Assembly (NCBI GenBank): GCA_964487605.1
Contig: CAZARU010000023.1
Location: 10,734 to 74,733 of the forward strand
Direction: 5' to 3'
DNA: 64,000 nucleotides
DNA from: JAJDAH01 sp964487605
Lineage (GTDB): Bacteria; Myxococcota_A; Polyangia; Polyangiales; Polyangiaceae
The translations under genes and the position numbers were made by a program. Below are positions 52,835 to 61,267 of this stretch, piece after piece. The notes below the pieces were generated by a model that had not been told where the DNA came from, ran no database searches, and saw nothing but the letters and a program-made list of their open reading frames with translations. Each line of letters starts with the position of its first letter. Position 1 is the first letter of the stretch.

Positions 52835-53248
52835 GTGACTCCCGCGCAGTTTCACCGCCGGTACCGCGAGCTCGTGGGCGACCTGGCACGGCGCACCGGG
52901 AACGAGGGGTGCGTGGAGTGTCGGTCGTGCCGCGGCTGTGTGCGTTGCACCTTCTGCAAGGACTCCGAGCGCCTCGTCCGGTGCCACTACTGCATCCGCT
53001 GCACGATGTGCACGGAGTGCTCCCACTGCAGGGGGTGCCGCGGCATGACCAGCTGCACGCACTGCGTGGAGTGCGAGAGCTGCTCGTCCAGCTCCTACCT
53101 CGCCTACTGCCAGTCGATGACGGGTTCGACCTACTGCTTCGGGTGCGTGGGCCTGTCGGGTGCGGAGTTCTTCGTGCTGAACGAGCCGTATGATCGCTCC
53201 ACGTACTTCGCGCTCACCCGTGAGCTCGGCCGCACCCTCCGCCTCTGA
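52835..53248 (+). CDS. Small cysteine-ladder protein (20 Cys, C-x2-C periodicity)
   Basis: Protein of 137 aa from GTG 52835, with GGAGGGGG about 4 bases upstream. It contains 20 Cys, mostly spaced every third residue in three runs: 26-41, 50-68 and 74-83, then 92, 101 and 104. There is no signal peptide, so it is cytosolic. The end CFGCVGLSGAEFFVLN..Y resembles the Cys-rich proteins that carry a C-F-G-C-x-G-L...LN..Y motif in other bacteria (recollection, unverified). Likely a multi-zinc or Fe-S binding protein. Myxobacterial homologs are often labelled CaiB/BaiF family; there is no sign of that CoA-transferase fold here. Confidence 0.75.
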   Translation: MTPAQFHRRYRELVGDLARRTGNEGCVECRSCRGCVRCTFCKDSERLVRCHYCIRCTMCTECSHCRGCRGMTSCTHCVECESCSSSSYLAYCQSMTGSTYCFGCVGLSGAEFFVLNEPYDRSTYFALTRELGRTLRL

Positions 53249-53308
53249 CGGCACGGACGCCGAGTTCCGCGTGCGCCAGCCCGGTGGGCGCGGTAGCCTC
53301 CCGTCGCC

Positions 53309-53647
53309 GTGGGATCTGGGTTCGGCGATCCGGTGCTCGAAGCGCTGTGGAAACGCGTGACGGACGACTGGGCGGACGACGCGTCGCACGGGGCGTTCCT
53401 GCAGCACTGCCAGACCACGGCTCAGCTCCCGGAAGCCGCCGCGCGCTACCGTGGGATGACCGGGGACCGAGAGAAGGGCGAGTCGGCGCGAAAGCGGCTG
53501 CAGGGCGTGGCGGCGCTGGCGATGGCCAGTCTTCAGGTCGGCCGTCGAGCGGAAGGGGAACCGCCGCGAGCGCACTGGGGTCTGTGGTTGGTGGTGACGT
53601 TCTTCGTCGCGGCGACGGCAGGGCTCATCTGGCTCATCGGCCAGTGA
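53309..53647 (+). CDS. Small C-terminally anchored membrane protein
   Basis: Protein of 112 aa from GTG 53309. A soluble helical part (LEALWKRVTDDWADDASH, FLQHCQTTAQLPEAAARYRG) is followed by one TM helix at the C terminus (LWLVVTFFVAATAGLIWLIGQ), the layout of a tail-anchored protein. A small Gly-poor Arg/Lys-rich stretch precedes the TM. No known family. Confidence 0.65.
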   Translation: MGSGFGDPVLEALWKRVTDDWADDASHGAFLQHCQTTAQLPEAAARYRGMTGDREKGESARKRLQGVAALAMASLQVGRRAEGEPPRAHWGLWLVVTFFVAATAGLIWLIGQ

Positions 53648-53845
53648 GCGCGGAATGAACCCTCGGAGCCAGGCGTTTTTGCCGCTCGCCGTCGAGGGGC
53701 GTCGCGTCGAGAGGGGTTCGAGTCTGCCCCGGTGAATGTGGCGACTCGAGCCGGAGTCATGTAGGAAACGGGCGGCGGCTCACGCGCCGCCCTCGCACCC
53801 AATGCCCTGGCAGTTCCCCGCGGAAGTTTGGAGGTCACTCGAATC
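53648..53845 (+). other. Pal leader region with hairpins
   Basis: About 200 bases upstream of pal. They contain GGGCGGCG (53770-53777) pairing with CGCCGCCC (53785-53792) around a 7-base loop, and TCGAGTC (53718-53724) pairing with GACTCGA (53743-53749). No T-tract follows, so a leader structure or mRNA-stabilising hairpin is more likely than termination. No confident promoter was identified. Confidence 0.4.
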
Positions 53846-54385
53846 ATGCACCGTTCAGTATCCGTCACCGTCACTCTCTTGATGACCTGGGCCTGCGGCT
53901 CGGACCCCAAGCCGCCACCGGCGGCGCCGGGCGGGGAGACGACCGCGCCGGTCGCCGGCCCCACGGTGGCGCCTCCGACCACCGGAGACGACGGGAAGGA
54001 CCCGAACAAGGGCCAGATCAGCATTTCCGAGGAGATCCGCCGAGCGTGCGGGATCTCCAGCGAGGAGGCGTTCTTCGCGTACGACTCGGCCGACGTGCGC
54101 ATGGCCGATCATCCGACGCTCACGAAGCTCGCGACCTGCTTCATCAGCGGGGCGATGTCGGGGCGAAACATGCGCCTGGTCGGGCACGCCGACCCCAGGG
54201 GTGACGAGGAGTACAACCTCGCCCTCGGCGGAAAGCGTGCCGAGGCGGTGAAGGGGTTCCTCGTGAAGAAGGGCCTCGGGGACGGGCGCGTGGAGACGTC
54301 GTCCCGGGGCGAGATGGACGCGACGGGAACCGACGACGATGGCTGGTTCAAGGACCGGCGCGTGGATGTCCTGGCGACCCCATGA
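53846..54385 (+). CDS. pal: Pal, OmpA-family peptidoglycan-associated protein
   Basis: Protein of 179 aa from ATG 53846 with GGAGG 11 bases upstream. The signal ends TWAC (Cys17); the -3 Thr is atypical for a lipobox. A Pro/Thr/Gly linker leads to the OmpA-C domain (~65-179), with FAYDSADVR, GHADPRGDEEYNLALGGKRAEAV and SRGEMD. The Asp and Arg that bind meso-DAP correspond to those in the second motif. It anchors the outer membrane to peptidoglycan. First gene of a pal-tolQRAB cluster. Confidence 0.88.
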   Translation: MHRSVSVTVTLLMTWACGSDPKPPPAAPGGETTAPVAGPTVAPPTTGDDGKDPNKGQISISEEIRRACGISSEEAFFAYDSADVRMADHPTLTKLATCFISGAMSGRNMRLVGHADPRGDEEYNLALGGKRAEAVKGFLVKKGLGDGRVETSSRGEMDATGTDDDGWFKDRRVDVLATP

Positions 54386-54413
54386 GCGTCGGATCGCGCA
54401 CGCCGTGTGAACG

Positions 54414-55145
54414 ATGACCACCCCCGACCCCGGAGCGCACACGAAGCTCGATCCCCTGAGCCTGATGCTCGGGTCGTCGGGAGTGGTGCTCGGAGTGCTG
54501 GTCGTGCTCATCGTGGCCTCCACCGCGGTCTGGGTCATCTGGCTCCTGAAGGCCCTGCAGGTGCAGCGCCTTCGCACGCTGCAGCACACGTTCGAGCGGG
54601 CGGTCGAGCGCGTCGAGACCGCCTCCGAGCTCATCGGCACCGCGCTGATCCACAAGGAGTCGCCCGGAGCGCGCGTGGTGCTCGAGCTCGGCAAGCGCCA
54701 CCACCAACGAAACGTCACGAGCGAGCTGATGCTGGCCGTGGCGAAGCGCGCCATCGCGAACGAGCAGCAGCGAGCCTACGCGCTCATGCCGACGCTATCG
54801 AGCATCGCTTCGTCCGCGCCGTTCGTGGGCTTGTTCGGTACGGTGTGGGGAATCATGGACGCGTTCCTGCGCATCGGCGTGGAGAAGAGCGCGTCGTTGC
54901 CGGTCGTCGCGCCCGCCATCGGTGAAGCGCTCATCGCCACCGCGTTCGGGTTGTTCGCGGCCATCCCGGCGACCATCGGGTACAACTACATCGACCAGCG
55001 CATCTCCGACTTTCTGACCGAGCTCGAGTCTTCCAGCGAGACCTGGGCAGAGACGCTGGCCAGCGACCCCTCGAGCGTCTCCTCCGCGGTGCCGCTCGTG
55101 CGCCCGTCGGAACGGCCGCCCGTCGGCCCGGGTCACGGGGTCTGA
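54414..55145 (+). CDS. tolQ: TolQ/ExbB-type proton channel
   Basis: Protein of 243 aa with three TM helices: VVLGVLVVLIVASTAVWVIWL near the N terminus, and the pair ASSAPFVGLFGTVWGIMDAF and ALIATAFGLFAAIPATIGYNYI. The cytoplasmic stretch between TM1 and TM2 (LQHTFERAVERVETAS...) is as in TolQ. The inner-membrane motor stator works with TolR. 28 bases after pal and 4 bases before tolR. Confidence 0.92.
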   Translation: MTTPDPGAHTKLDPLSLMLGSSGVVLGVLVVLIVASTAVWVIWLLKALQVQRLRTLQHTFERAVERVETASELIGTALIHKESPGARVVLELGKRHHQRNVTSELMLAVAKRAIANEQQRAYALMPTLSSIASSAPFVGLFGTVWGIMDAFLRIGVEKSASLPVVAPAIGEALIATAFGLFAAIPATIGYNYIDQRISDFLTELESSSETWAETLASDPSSVSSAVPLVRPSERPPVGPGHGV

Positions 55146-55149
55146 GCCC

Positions 55150-55605
55150 GTGGGCGCGAGCCTCCCTCGCCGGGGTCGTGGCAGCGGGTTCCGGGACATC
55201 AACGTCACACCCTTCGTCGACGTGATGCTGGTGCTGCTCGTGGTGTTCATGGTGACGGCCCCGCTCTTGACCACGGGGCTCCGCATCGATCTCCCGGAGG
55301 TGAAGGCTGCAAGCACTCCGGTGAAGGACGCACGTCTGCTCGTCACGGTCACGAAGGAAGAGCGCGTCCTCTTCGGCGAGGAGGACGTCACCGGGCGAAT
55401 CGGAGAGGCGTTCAAGGAAAACGCGCGCGTCCAGAAGGAGCGCGAGCTCTACATTCGAGCGGACAAGGACGCTCGCTACGGGGTCGTCGCCGAGGTCGTC
55501 GCGGCCGCCCGCAACAGCGGCGTCGAGTCGCTGAATCTCCTGGTGCAGCCCGAGCTCGAGGAAGTGCCGGACCCGAAGGGCTCGAAGGGCAAGGCCGAGC
55601 CGTGA
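55150..55605 (+). CDS. tolR: TolR/ExbD-type proton channel
   Basis: Protein of 151 aa from GTG 55150. A short cytoplasmic N terminus is followed by one TM helix with the proton-binding Asp in VTPFVDVMLVLLVVFMV, the ExbD/TolR signature. The rest is the periplasmic domain. Its stop overlaps the GTG of tolA (GTGA, 55602-55605). Confidence 0.92.
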   Translation: MGASLPRRGRGSGFRDINVTPFVDVMLVLLVVFMVTAPLLTTGLRIDLPEVKAASTPVKDARLLVTVTKEERVLFGEEDVTGRIGEAFKENARVQKERELYIRADKDARYGVVAEVVAAARNSGVESLNLLVQPELEEVPDPKGSKGKAEP

Positions 55606-56414
55606 CGACGGCGGGGACGTTCTCCGCAGGCGAGATGGGCATCGCGTCCGCCGGCGCGTTCACGGTGCAGGCGCTGTTCTTCGGCGTGCTCGCCGTGTTC
55701 GCCAGCACGACGGCGATCGTCGTGAAGGAATCCGCCGAACCCGCGGCGCTGCCCATCAAGGTCAAGCCGATGCTCGACGACGCTCCGCTCCTGAAGCTGG
55801 GCGGAAAGCGCGTTCGTGCCAAGCTGCCCGACATGTGGGTGAAGCAGGCGCCCGTGAAGCGATACGAGGAGGCGAGCGCTCCGTCGCCCACGGCGGCGAA
55901 GACGCCCGACGCCATCCCCACCGCCCCCGTCGCGAAGGGCGACGCCCAGGCGCCGCCGCCGGACGCGCAGGTCGCGAAGCAAGTGGACGAGGAAGTGAAG
56001 CAGATCGAGACCGACGCAGAGGTGGCGCCGGCGAACGTCGATGAAGAGGGCCACGCCGACGGCGTGAAGGAAGGCACCGAGGCCGACCCGCTGAAGGCGC
56101 GCGCCGTGAGCATCTACCGCGCCAAGATCATCGGCTGGTTCAACGCGCGCTTCCGGCCACCCGTGGGGGAGGTCCCTTGCGACGAGCTCAAGACGCTCAG
56201 TGCGGGCGTCTCGGCGAGCGTCTCGCCCGACGGCACGGTCACTGGCTTCTCGGTCGGCCGCGCCAGCGGCAACGGCGTGTTCGACGGCAGGGTGCAGTCG
56301 GCCATGCAGGCGGCCGTGGGCCAGCAGGTGCCTCCACCGCCCCCGCTGCACCCGGAGATCCTCCCGCCCACGATCAGCCTCCACTTCACCGGAGCGAGTG
56401 CGAAATGCGAGTGA
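55602..56414 (+). CDS. tolA: TolA-like energy-transducing protein
   Basis: Protein of 270 aa from GTG 55602, overlapping the tolR stop. An N-terminal TM (AFTVQALFFGVLAVFASTTAIVV) is followed by a ~100-residue Ala/Pro/Glu/Lys linker. A TonB/TolA-C-like domain (YRAKIIGWFNARFRPPVGEVPC, SASVSPDGTVTGFSV, VPPPPPLHPEILPP) ends the protein. Assignment rests on position and layout, since TolA sequences are poorly conserved; a TonB-like protein is the alternative. It ends 10 bases inside tolB. Confidence 0.8.
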   Translation: MTTAGTFSAGEMGIASAGAFTVQALFFGVLAVFASTTAIVVKESAEPAALPIKVKPMLDDAPLLKLGGKRVRAKLPDMWVKQAPVKRYEEASAPSPTAAKTPDAIPTAPVAKGDAQAPPPDAQVAKQVDEEVKQIETDAEVAPANVDEEGHADGVKEGTEADPLKARAVSIYRAKIIGWFNARFRPPVGEVPCDELKTLSAGVSASVSPDGTVTGFSVGRASGNGVFDGRVQSAMQAAVGQQVPPPPPLHPEILPPTISLHFTGASAKCE

Positions 56415-57751
56415 TGTTGCGACCACGAACGAACGGCCCCGCAGTTCTGGCAGCGCTCTTCGGGGTTCTACCGGTGCTCACGGTGGATGCCGCCGCCGCA
56501 CAGCCGGCCCCACCCGCGGACGAGTCCGCGCTGGGCCAGCTCCCGATCACGGGAACCCAGCAGGAGCACGTGACCACGCTGGCCGTGCTTCCGTCACTCG
56601 CCCCGGACCTGGCCGACGTGATCGTCCGGGGTGTCGTGCGGCGAAACTTCGAGCTCACCGGCATGTTCCGCGTGCTCCCCGACGCCAAGGCGCCACCCGG
56701 CCTGTACGACTTCGACGACCCCGTGGACGTCAAGGCGTGGCAGCGCGTCGGGGCGGAGGTCATCGTGAAGGTGGCAGCGCGCAAGCAGCAGGACGGCAGA
56801 ATCGAGGTGCTCGGCCTGGCCTACTTCCTGAACATCGGACAGGACCCCGTCTACCAGAAGCGACTCGTCGTCACGGAAGACGAGGTTCGCGTCACCGCGC
56901 ACCGCGTGACGGACGCACTCCTCGGAGCCCTCACCGGAAGGAACGGCGGCTTCGCGAGTCGCATGACGTTCGCCGGCAGGTGGAGCAAGCACATGCGCGC
57001 CTTCAAGATGGACTCCGACGGGCATGACCTCGAACCCTGCACGCCCGAGGACGTGACCTCCATCGCGCCGACGTGGGGACCGGGCGACCTGGGGCCCTAC
57101 TCCCACCTCTACTACGCTCAGAGCAAGGAGTACGCGCCCTTCATCCTGGTTCGACATCCCACCCACGTACCCCTGGCCATCAAAGGATCGGTGTACGGCG
57201 TCGCGTTCTCGAGCGACGCGACGAAGATCGCGCTCGCGATCTCGAACGCTGCGGGCAGTAGCGTGTACACCGGCGCCGCCGACGGTTCCGGCCTGCAGAG
57301 GGCGTCGAACACGGAGATCGCCACGCACCCCGTCTTCAGCCCCTCGGGCAAGCTCGCGTGGGTCGGCGGCGGGGTCGCGACGAGCACTCCACGGCGGATC
57401 TACGTCGAGGGCAAGCCCGTCTCGCCGGTCGGGTTCACGGCCTCGGCTCCCACGTTCTGCGACACCGAAGACGGCATTCGACTGATCTACACGGTGGCCG
57501 TGGGGGGCGACCGCCGCGACCTCGTGATGACCGACGAGCGGGGCCAGGGGATCGTCCGGCTGACGCAGAACCAGGGCTCGAACACGTACCCCGCGTGCAG
57601 CCCCGACGGTCGCCTCGTCGCGTTCTTCTCGACCAGGAAGAACGACAAGGGCATGTACCTGATGAGCCTGAAGCGCTGGACGACCCAGAAGCTCACCGGG
57701 CGCTACGGCGAGTCGCTGCGGTGGGCCGCGCTGCCCCCGCCGGCCCCCTGA
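56405..57751 (+). CDS. tolB: TolB, periplasmic translocation protein
   Basis: Protein of 448 aa from ATG 56405 (ATG 56414 is the alternative). The signal peptide ends TVDAAAAQ. The TolB N-terminal domain (DLADVIVRGVVRRNFELTGMF, KAWQRVGAEVIVKV) is followed by the six-bladed propeller (VYGVAFSSDATKIALAIS, THPVFSPSGKLAWV, TYPACSPDGRLVAFFS). It binds Pal and TolA in the periplasm. Last gene of the cluster. Confidence 0.93.
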   Translation: MRVMLRPRTNGPAVLAALFGVLPVLTVDAAAAQPAPPADESALGQLPITGTQQEHVTTLAVLPSLAPDLADVIVRGVVRRNFELTGMFRVLPDAKAPPGLYDFDDPVDVKAWQRVGAEVIVKVAARKQQDGRIEVLGLAYFLNIGQDPVYQKRLVVTEDEVRVTAHRVTDALLGALTGRNGGFASRMTFAGRWSKHMRAFKMDSDGHDLEPCTPEDVTSIAPTWGPGDLGPYSHLYYAQSKEYAPFILVRHPTHVPLAIKGSVYGVAFSSDATKIALAISNAAGSSVYTGAADGSGLQRASNTEIATHPVFSPSGKLAWVGGGVATSTPRRIYVEGKPVSPVGFTASAPTFCDTEDGIRLIYTVAVGGDRRDLVMTDERGQGIVRLTQNQGSNTYPACSPDGRLVAFFSTRKNDKGMYLMSLKRWTTQKLTGRYGESLRWAALPPPAP

Positions 57752-57793
57752 CCCGGGGCCGGAGGCGCGCCCCGCGTGGCGTCGGTCTGGCGC

Positions 57794-58150
57794 TCAACCC
57801 GAGAGCGCGTCGACGATGCGCAGGTCCACGTCGTCCTCCGACAGCCCGAGCGCGCGGCCCACGGCGAGGAGATACTCGCGCTCCTCCGGGACGACCTTGT
57901 CGTCGGCGGCGGCCGCCTGCACCAGCAGCGAGAACGCTTCGCCGCGGACGTCTTCGGGCATCTTGGCGAGATCGCGCGCGGCCTCTTCTCCATCGACGAG
58001 CGGGAAGATCGCGTCGCGCTCGCTGGGATCGAGCCCGAAGCGCGCCAGCATGCGTTCGACGAACGCCTCTTCGCGCGGATCGAGCTCGTCGTCGGTGACG
58101 ACGATTCCAGCGACGAGCTGGCAAATTTTTCGACGTTGGCTCTCGTCCAT
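57794..58150 (-). CDS. TerB-like helical protein
   Basis: Protein of 118 aa from ATG 58150 with GAGGAGG 5 bases upstream. It is entirely helical, with two homologous-looking halves: ICQLVAGIVVTDDELDPREEAFVERML and AFSLLVQAAAADDKVVPEEREYLL. Acidic D-x-D/E-x(n)-E pairs match the TerB (tellurite-resistance) metal-binding fold. Role unknown here. It is convergent with tolB; the GH92 gene lies 69 bases upstream on the same strand. Confidence 0.8.
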   Translation of the reverse strand: MDESQRRKICQLVAGIVVTDDELDPREEAFVERMLARFGLDPSERDAIFPLVDGEEAARDLAKMPEDVRGEAFSLLVQAAAADDKVVPEEREYLLAVGRALGLSEDDVDLRIVDALSG

Positions 58151-58219
58151 GGGGCCTCCTCTGGGCGAGCTTACGGTGCTCTCGACGCGCGCGACAAGCT
58201 TCGCGCGGGCGAGCACGCC

Positions 58220-60475
58220 TCAGTCCTTCGGCAGCCGGAACTCGAGCACGGTGTCGGAAGCCAGCGCGTCGTGCTCCACGCGCTGATCGACGCGCCGTTC
58301 GCCCAGCCGCACCTCCACGGCAGGCAGCGTCGCGTCCGTCGCTCCCACCGCCTCGATCTCGAGGAGACCGCCGTTGGTCCGGACCTCGGCGCGCTCGAAC
58401 AGCGGCTGACCGAGCCAGTACTCCGAGCCACCCGCGACGGGGTAGAAGCCCAGGGCGGTGAACACGTACCAGGCGCTCATGGTGCCGCTGTCGTCGTTCC
58501 CAGGAAGCCCGTCGGGTCCGTCACGATACTGCGTCCGCAGGACCTCCCGCGACCACCTCCGCGCCAGATCCGAGCGCCCGACGTCGGCGAAGAGGTACGC
58601 GGCGTGGATCACCGGTTCGTTGGAGTGCCAGTAGTAGAGGTCGGGCAGCGCGTGGTGGTGCCCGTCCTCGACCCACTGCATCGTCGTGCTGTTCTCGAAG
58701 AGCTCCGTGAGCCGCGCGACGAATGCGTCGGTCGATCCGAACCGCTTCAGCAGGCCGGCCGCGTCGTGCGGGACGTACCACGACCACTGAAGGGCGTTGC
58801 CCTCCACGTACGCGTCGCCATGACGACGCTCGTCGAACACGGCCGGAAACTCGCCGGCGGCGGAGCGCGGGCGGAGCTGCGCGGCGTCCTCGAACCACAG
58901 GTTCTCCCAGCTGGCGCCGCGGGCGCGGAGCTGCGCTTCGTCCTCGGTCTTTCCCAGCGCCGCGGCCAGATTCGCCAGCGCCCAGTCGTCGTAGGCGTAC
59001 TCGAGGGTGACGGAGACCTCGTCCGGCACCCAGCCGAGCGCCATGTACTCCTCGATACCTCCACGCCACGGCCCCCTCGCGCCCTCCGGCTTCTTCTCGA
59101 ACGCTTGACGCCTCATCGCCGCGAACGCGACGTCCACGTCGAAGTCCGTGACGCCTTTCAGGTAGGTGTCGGCAATCATGATGTCGGCCGAGGAGCCAAT
59201 CATCGTGCCCGTGTAGTTCGTGGCCAGGGGCCAGCGAGGCACGGCGCCGCCCTGCTCGATCATCTTCGTGATGCTGATCGCGAAGTCGCGCGCGACCGTG
59301 CCGTCGATGAGCACGACGAGCGGGTGCATGGATCGGAACGTGTCCCAGAGCGAGAAGTCCGTGTAGTACTCGAAGCCCTCCGCGACGTGGACCTCCCGGT
59401 CCAGCCCCCGATACCGGCCGCCCGCCTCGGTGAATAGCGTGGGCATCAGGAAGCTCCGGTAGAGCGCGCTGTAGAAGATGCGCAGGTCCGTCTCGCCGAC
59501 GTCGGACACGCGGACGCGCCCGAGCACCTCCTCCCAGGCCGCCTCGGCTCCCGCCCGCATGCCTTCGAAGTCGAAGCCCGGCGACTCGTCCTGCAGGTTC
59601 GCGAGCGCCTGCGCTTCGTCGATGAAGCTCACGGCGATGCGCACGTGGACGGTCCCCGGGCCCCCTTCGAGGGCCACCGCGAGCCCGCCGCTCGTCCCGT
59701 GGAAGGAGCCATCGGCGGTGAGGGCGCCGTCCTCGAACACCTGGACCGGTCCCACCCGCCGATCGGCCTGCGCCGCGAAGTAGATCCTGACGCCGCCGTC
59801 ACGCCCGGACATCCCGCCGAGGAAGTGGACGTGTCCCCGGAGGAACCCGTCCGCGTCGACCCACGCCGTCGCGCTCTGGACCGTGCCCGACTGCCCGGCG
59901 AAGTGCGTGGGATCCACCACCAGCGTCGGGGACGTGCCCTCGGGGAACGTATACCGGTGCAGCGCGGCTCGGCGCGCCGTCGTCAGCTCCGCGCGAACCC
60001 CGAACGCGTCGAGCGTCACCGCGTAGTAGCCGGCCGCGCCGACCTCGGTGTCGTGCGAGAAGCGCGAGCGGTAGCCCTGCCCCTTCGCCATCTCGGCGTC
60101 GAAGCCGCTGGTGGGCATGAGCAGCACGTTGCCCAGATCGTTGGCACCGGTCCCCTGCAGGCGGACGTGCGAGAAGCCGAAGATCTCGTCGTCGTCGTAG
60201 AAGTATCCCGAGAAGTGGGTGAGGTCCGGGTCGCGGCCGAGCTTCCCCGTGTCGGGCCCCGCGTGGATCATGCCGAACGGCATAGCGGGCCCCGGGTACG
60301 CCGAGCCGACGCCGAAGCCGACACCGCCGGTGCCGATCCGTGTGTCGACGAAGCGTGTGAGCGGCGCCTCGACGAGCGGCGGTCCGTCGTCCTGGGCGCC
60401 CGGACGGTCGTCCGACCCGCAGGCCGCCGCCGCGAACGCGAGCGCGGCCGTAGCGTAATGAACCCGCGGATGCAC
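58220..60475 (-). CDS. GH92 family alpha-mannosidase, predicted lipoprotein
   Basis: Protein of 751 aa; the signal ends AAAC (Cys19). GH92 landmarks: FVDTRIGTGG, GSAYPGPAMPFGMIHAGPDT, HFSGYFYDDDEIFGFSHV, DFSLWDTFRSMHPL, and the catalytic/Ca region GNDDSGTMSAWYVF. It is expected to release mannose from alpha-mannosides using Ca2+. Its envelope location fits scavenging of glycans or fungal/yeast material. Divergent from the gene at 60563. Confidence 0.92.
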   Translation of the reverse strand: MHPRVHYATAALAFAAAACGSDDRPGAQDDGPPLVEAPLTRFVDTRIGTGGVGFGVGSAYPGPAMPFGMIHAGPDTGKLGRDPDLTHFSGYFYDDDEIFGFSHVRLQGTGANDLGNVLLMPTSGFDAEMAKGQGYRSRFSHDTEVGAAGYYAVTLDAFGVRAELTTARRAALHRYTFPEGTSPTLVVDPTHFAGQSGTVQSATAWVDADGFLRGHVHFLGGMSGRDGGVRIYFAAQADRRVGPVQVFEDGALTADGSFHGTSGGLAVALEGGPGTVHVRIAVSFIDEAQALANLQDESPGFDFEGMRAGAEAAWEEVLGRVRVSDVGETDLRIFYSALYRSFLMPTLFTEAGGRYRGLDREVHVAEGFEYYTDFSLWDTFRSMHPLVVLIDGTVARDFAISITKMIEQGGAVPRWPLATNYTGTMIGSSADIMIADTYLKGVTDFDVDVAFAAMRRQAFEKKPEGARGPWRGGIEEYMALGWVPDEVSVTLEYAYDDWALANLAAALGKTEDEAQLRARGASWENLWFEDAAQLRPRSAAGEFPAVFDERRHGDAYVEGNALQWSWYVPHDAAGLLKRFGSTDAFVARLTELFENSTTMQWVEDGHHHALPDLYYWHSNEPVIHAAYLFADVGRSDLARRWSREVLRTQYRDGPDGLPGNDDSGTMSAWYVFTALGFYPVAGGSEYWLGQPLFERAEVRTNGGLLEIEAVGATDATLPAVEVRLGERRVDQRVEHDALASDTVLEFRLPKD

Positions 60476-60562
60476 TTGCGCCGAGAGCGTAGCGGCGAAG
60501 CGGCAACCCCGCCAGAGGCCGGAAAGGCGCGGGGCTTTACCGCCGAGCGGAAAGACGCTCCA

Positions 60563-61201
60563 ATGAGCGGCGTGAAGCGCTCACGAGTCCTCCCGGCCAT
60601 CGCGACCGCCGGCGCCGTCGCCGCCCTCGCCTCGGTGTCGGCCTCGGCCGCGGCGCAGATCAAGCGACCGGGTGCGCACCCGAAGTACTCGGTCGAACTC
60701 GACCCGCACGTGCTCCTGCAGTGGGACAACGAACCCTTCGGCGACGAGGGACTCGGCGTTGGACTTCGCGCCACGATTCCCTTCCTCGACAACGGGCCCA
60801 TCAAGAAGATCAACAACAACATGGGGATCGGGTTCGGCCTGGACTGGGCGCACTTCGACGACCCGTGTTACTTCCACCGCTTCGACCGTCGCTTCTTCAT
60901 CCGCGACTTCGACTGCACCGCGGACTCGTTCTGGCTTCCTGCGGTCGTCCAGTGGAACTTCTTCCTGACGCCGGTGATCAGCGTCTTCGGCGAGCCCGGC
61001 CTGGCCATCGAGCACACGCGCGTGCACTTCGAGTGGTGGTGCGGCGCACCTGGCGGCACCATCTGCGATTTCGACGACTCGGACACGGATCTCGAGCCCG
61101 TCTTCTTCGCCGGCGCGCGCTTCCTGTTCGGCGACAGCATCGGGCTGACGGTGCGCCTCGGGACCCCGTACCTGGCGGTCGGCGCTTCGATCCTCTTCTA
61201 G
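60563..61201 (+). CDS. Small predicted outer-membrane beta-barrel protein
   Basis: Protein of 212 aa with a signal peptide ending SASAAAQ. The mature part has amphipathic beta strands (YSVELDPHVLLQW, GLGVGLRATIPF, MGIGFGLDWAHF, LPAVVQWNFFLTPVISVFGEPGLAIEH, IGLTVRLGTPYLAVGASILF), ending in Phe. That fits an eight-stranded barrel. Four Cys lie in loops (DPCYFH, FDCTAD, WWCGAPGGTICDF). The family is not recognised. Confidence 0.7.
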   Translation: MSGVKRSRVLPAIATAGAVAALASVSASAAAQIKRPGAHPKYSVELDPHVLLQWDNEPFGDEGLGVGLRATIPFLDNGPIKKINNNMGIGFGLDWAHFDDPCYFHRFDRRFFIRDFDCTADSFWLPAVVQWNFFLTPVISVFGEPGLAIEHTRVHFEWWCGAPGGTICDFDDSDTDLEPVFFAGARFLFGDSIGLTVRLGTPYLAVGASILF

Positions 61202-61267
61202 CGTGGCGCCGTGTCCACCGCACGCATCGGGGCTCGCCCCGCCACGCCGTGTTAGGCTCCCGGCATC

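Noticed and set aside
53711..53760. tRNA-like GGTTCGAGTC sequence
   Set aside because: No acceptor, D or anticodon arms can be paired around it. It is part of the pal leader inverted repeat.
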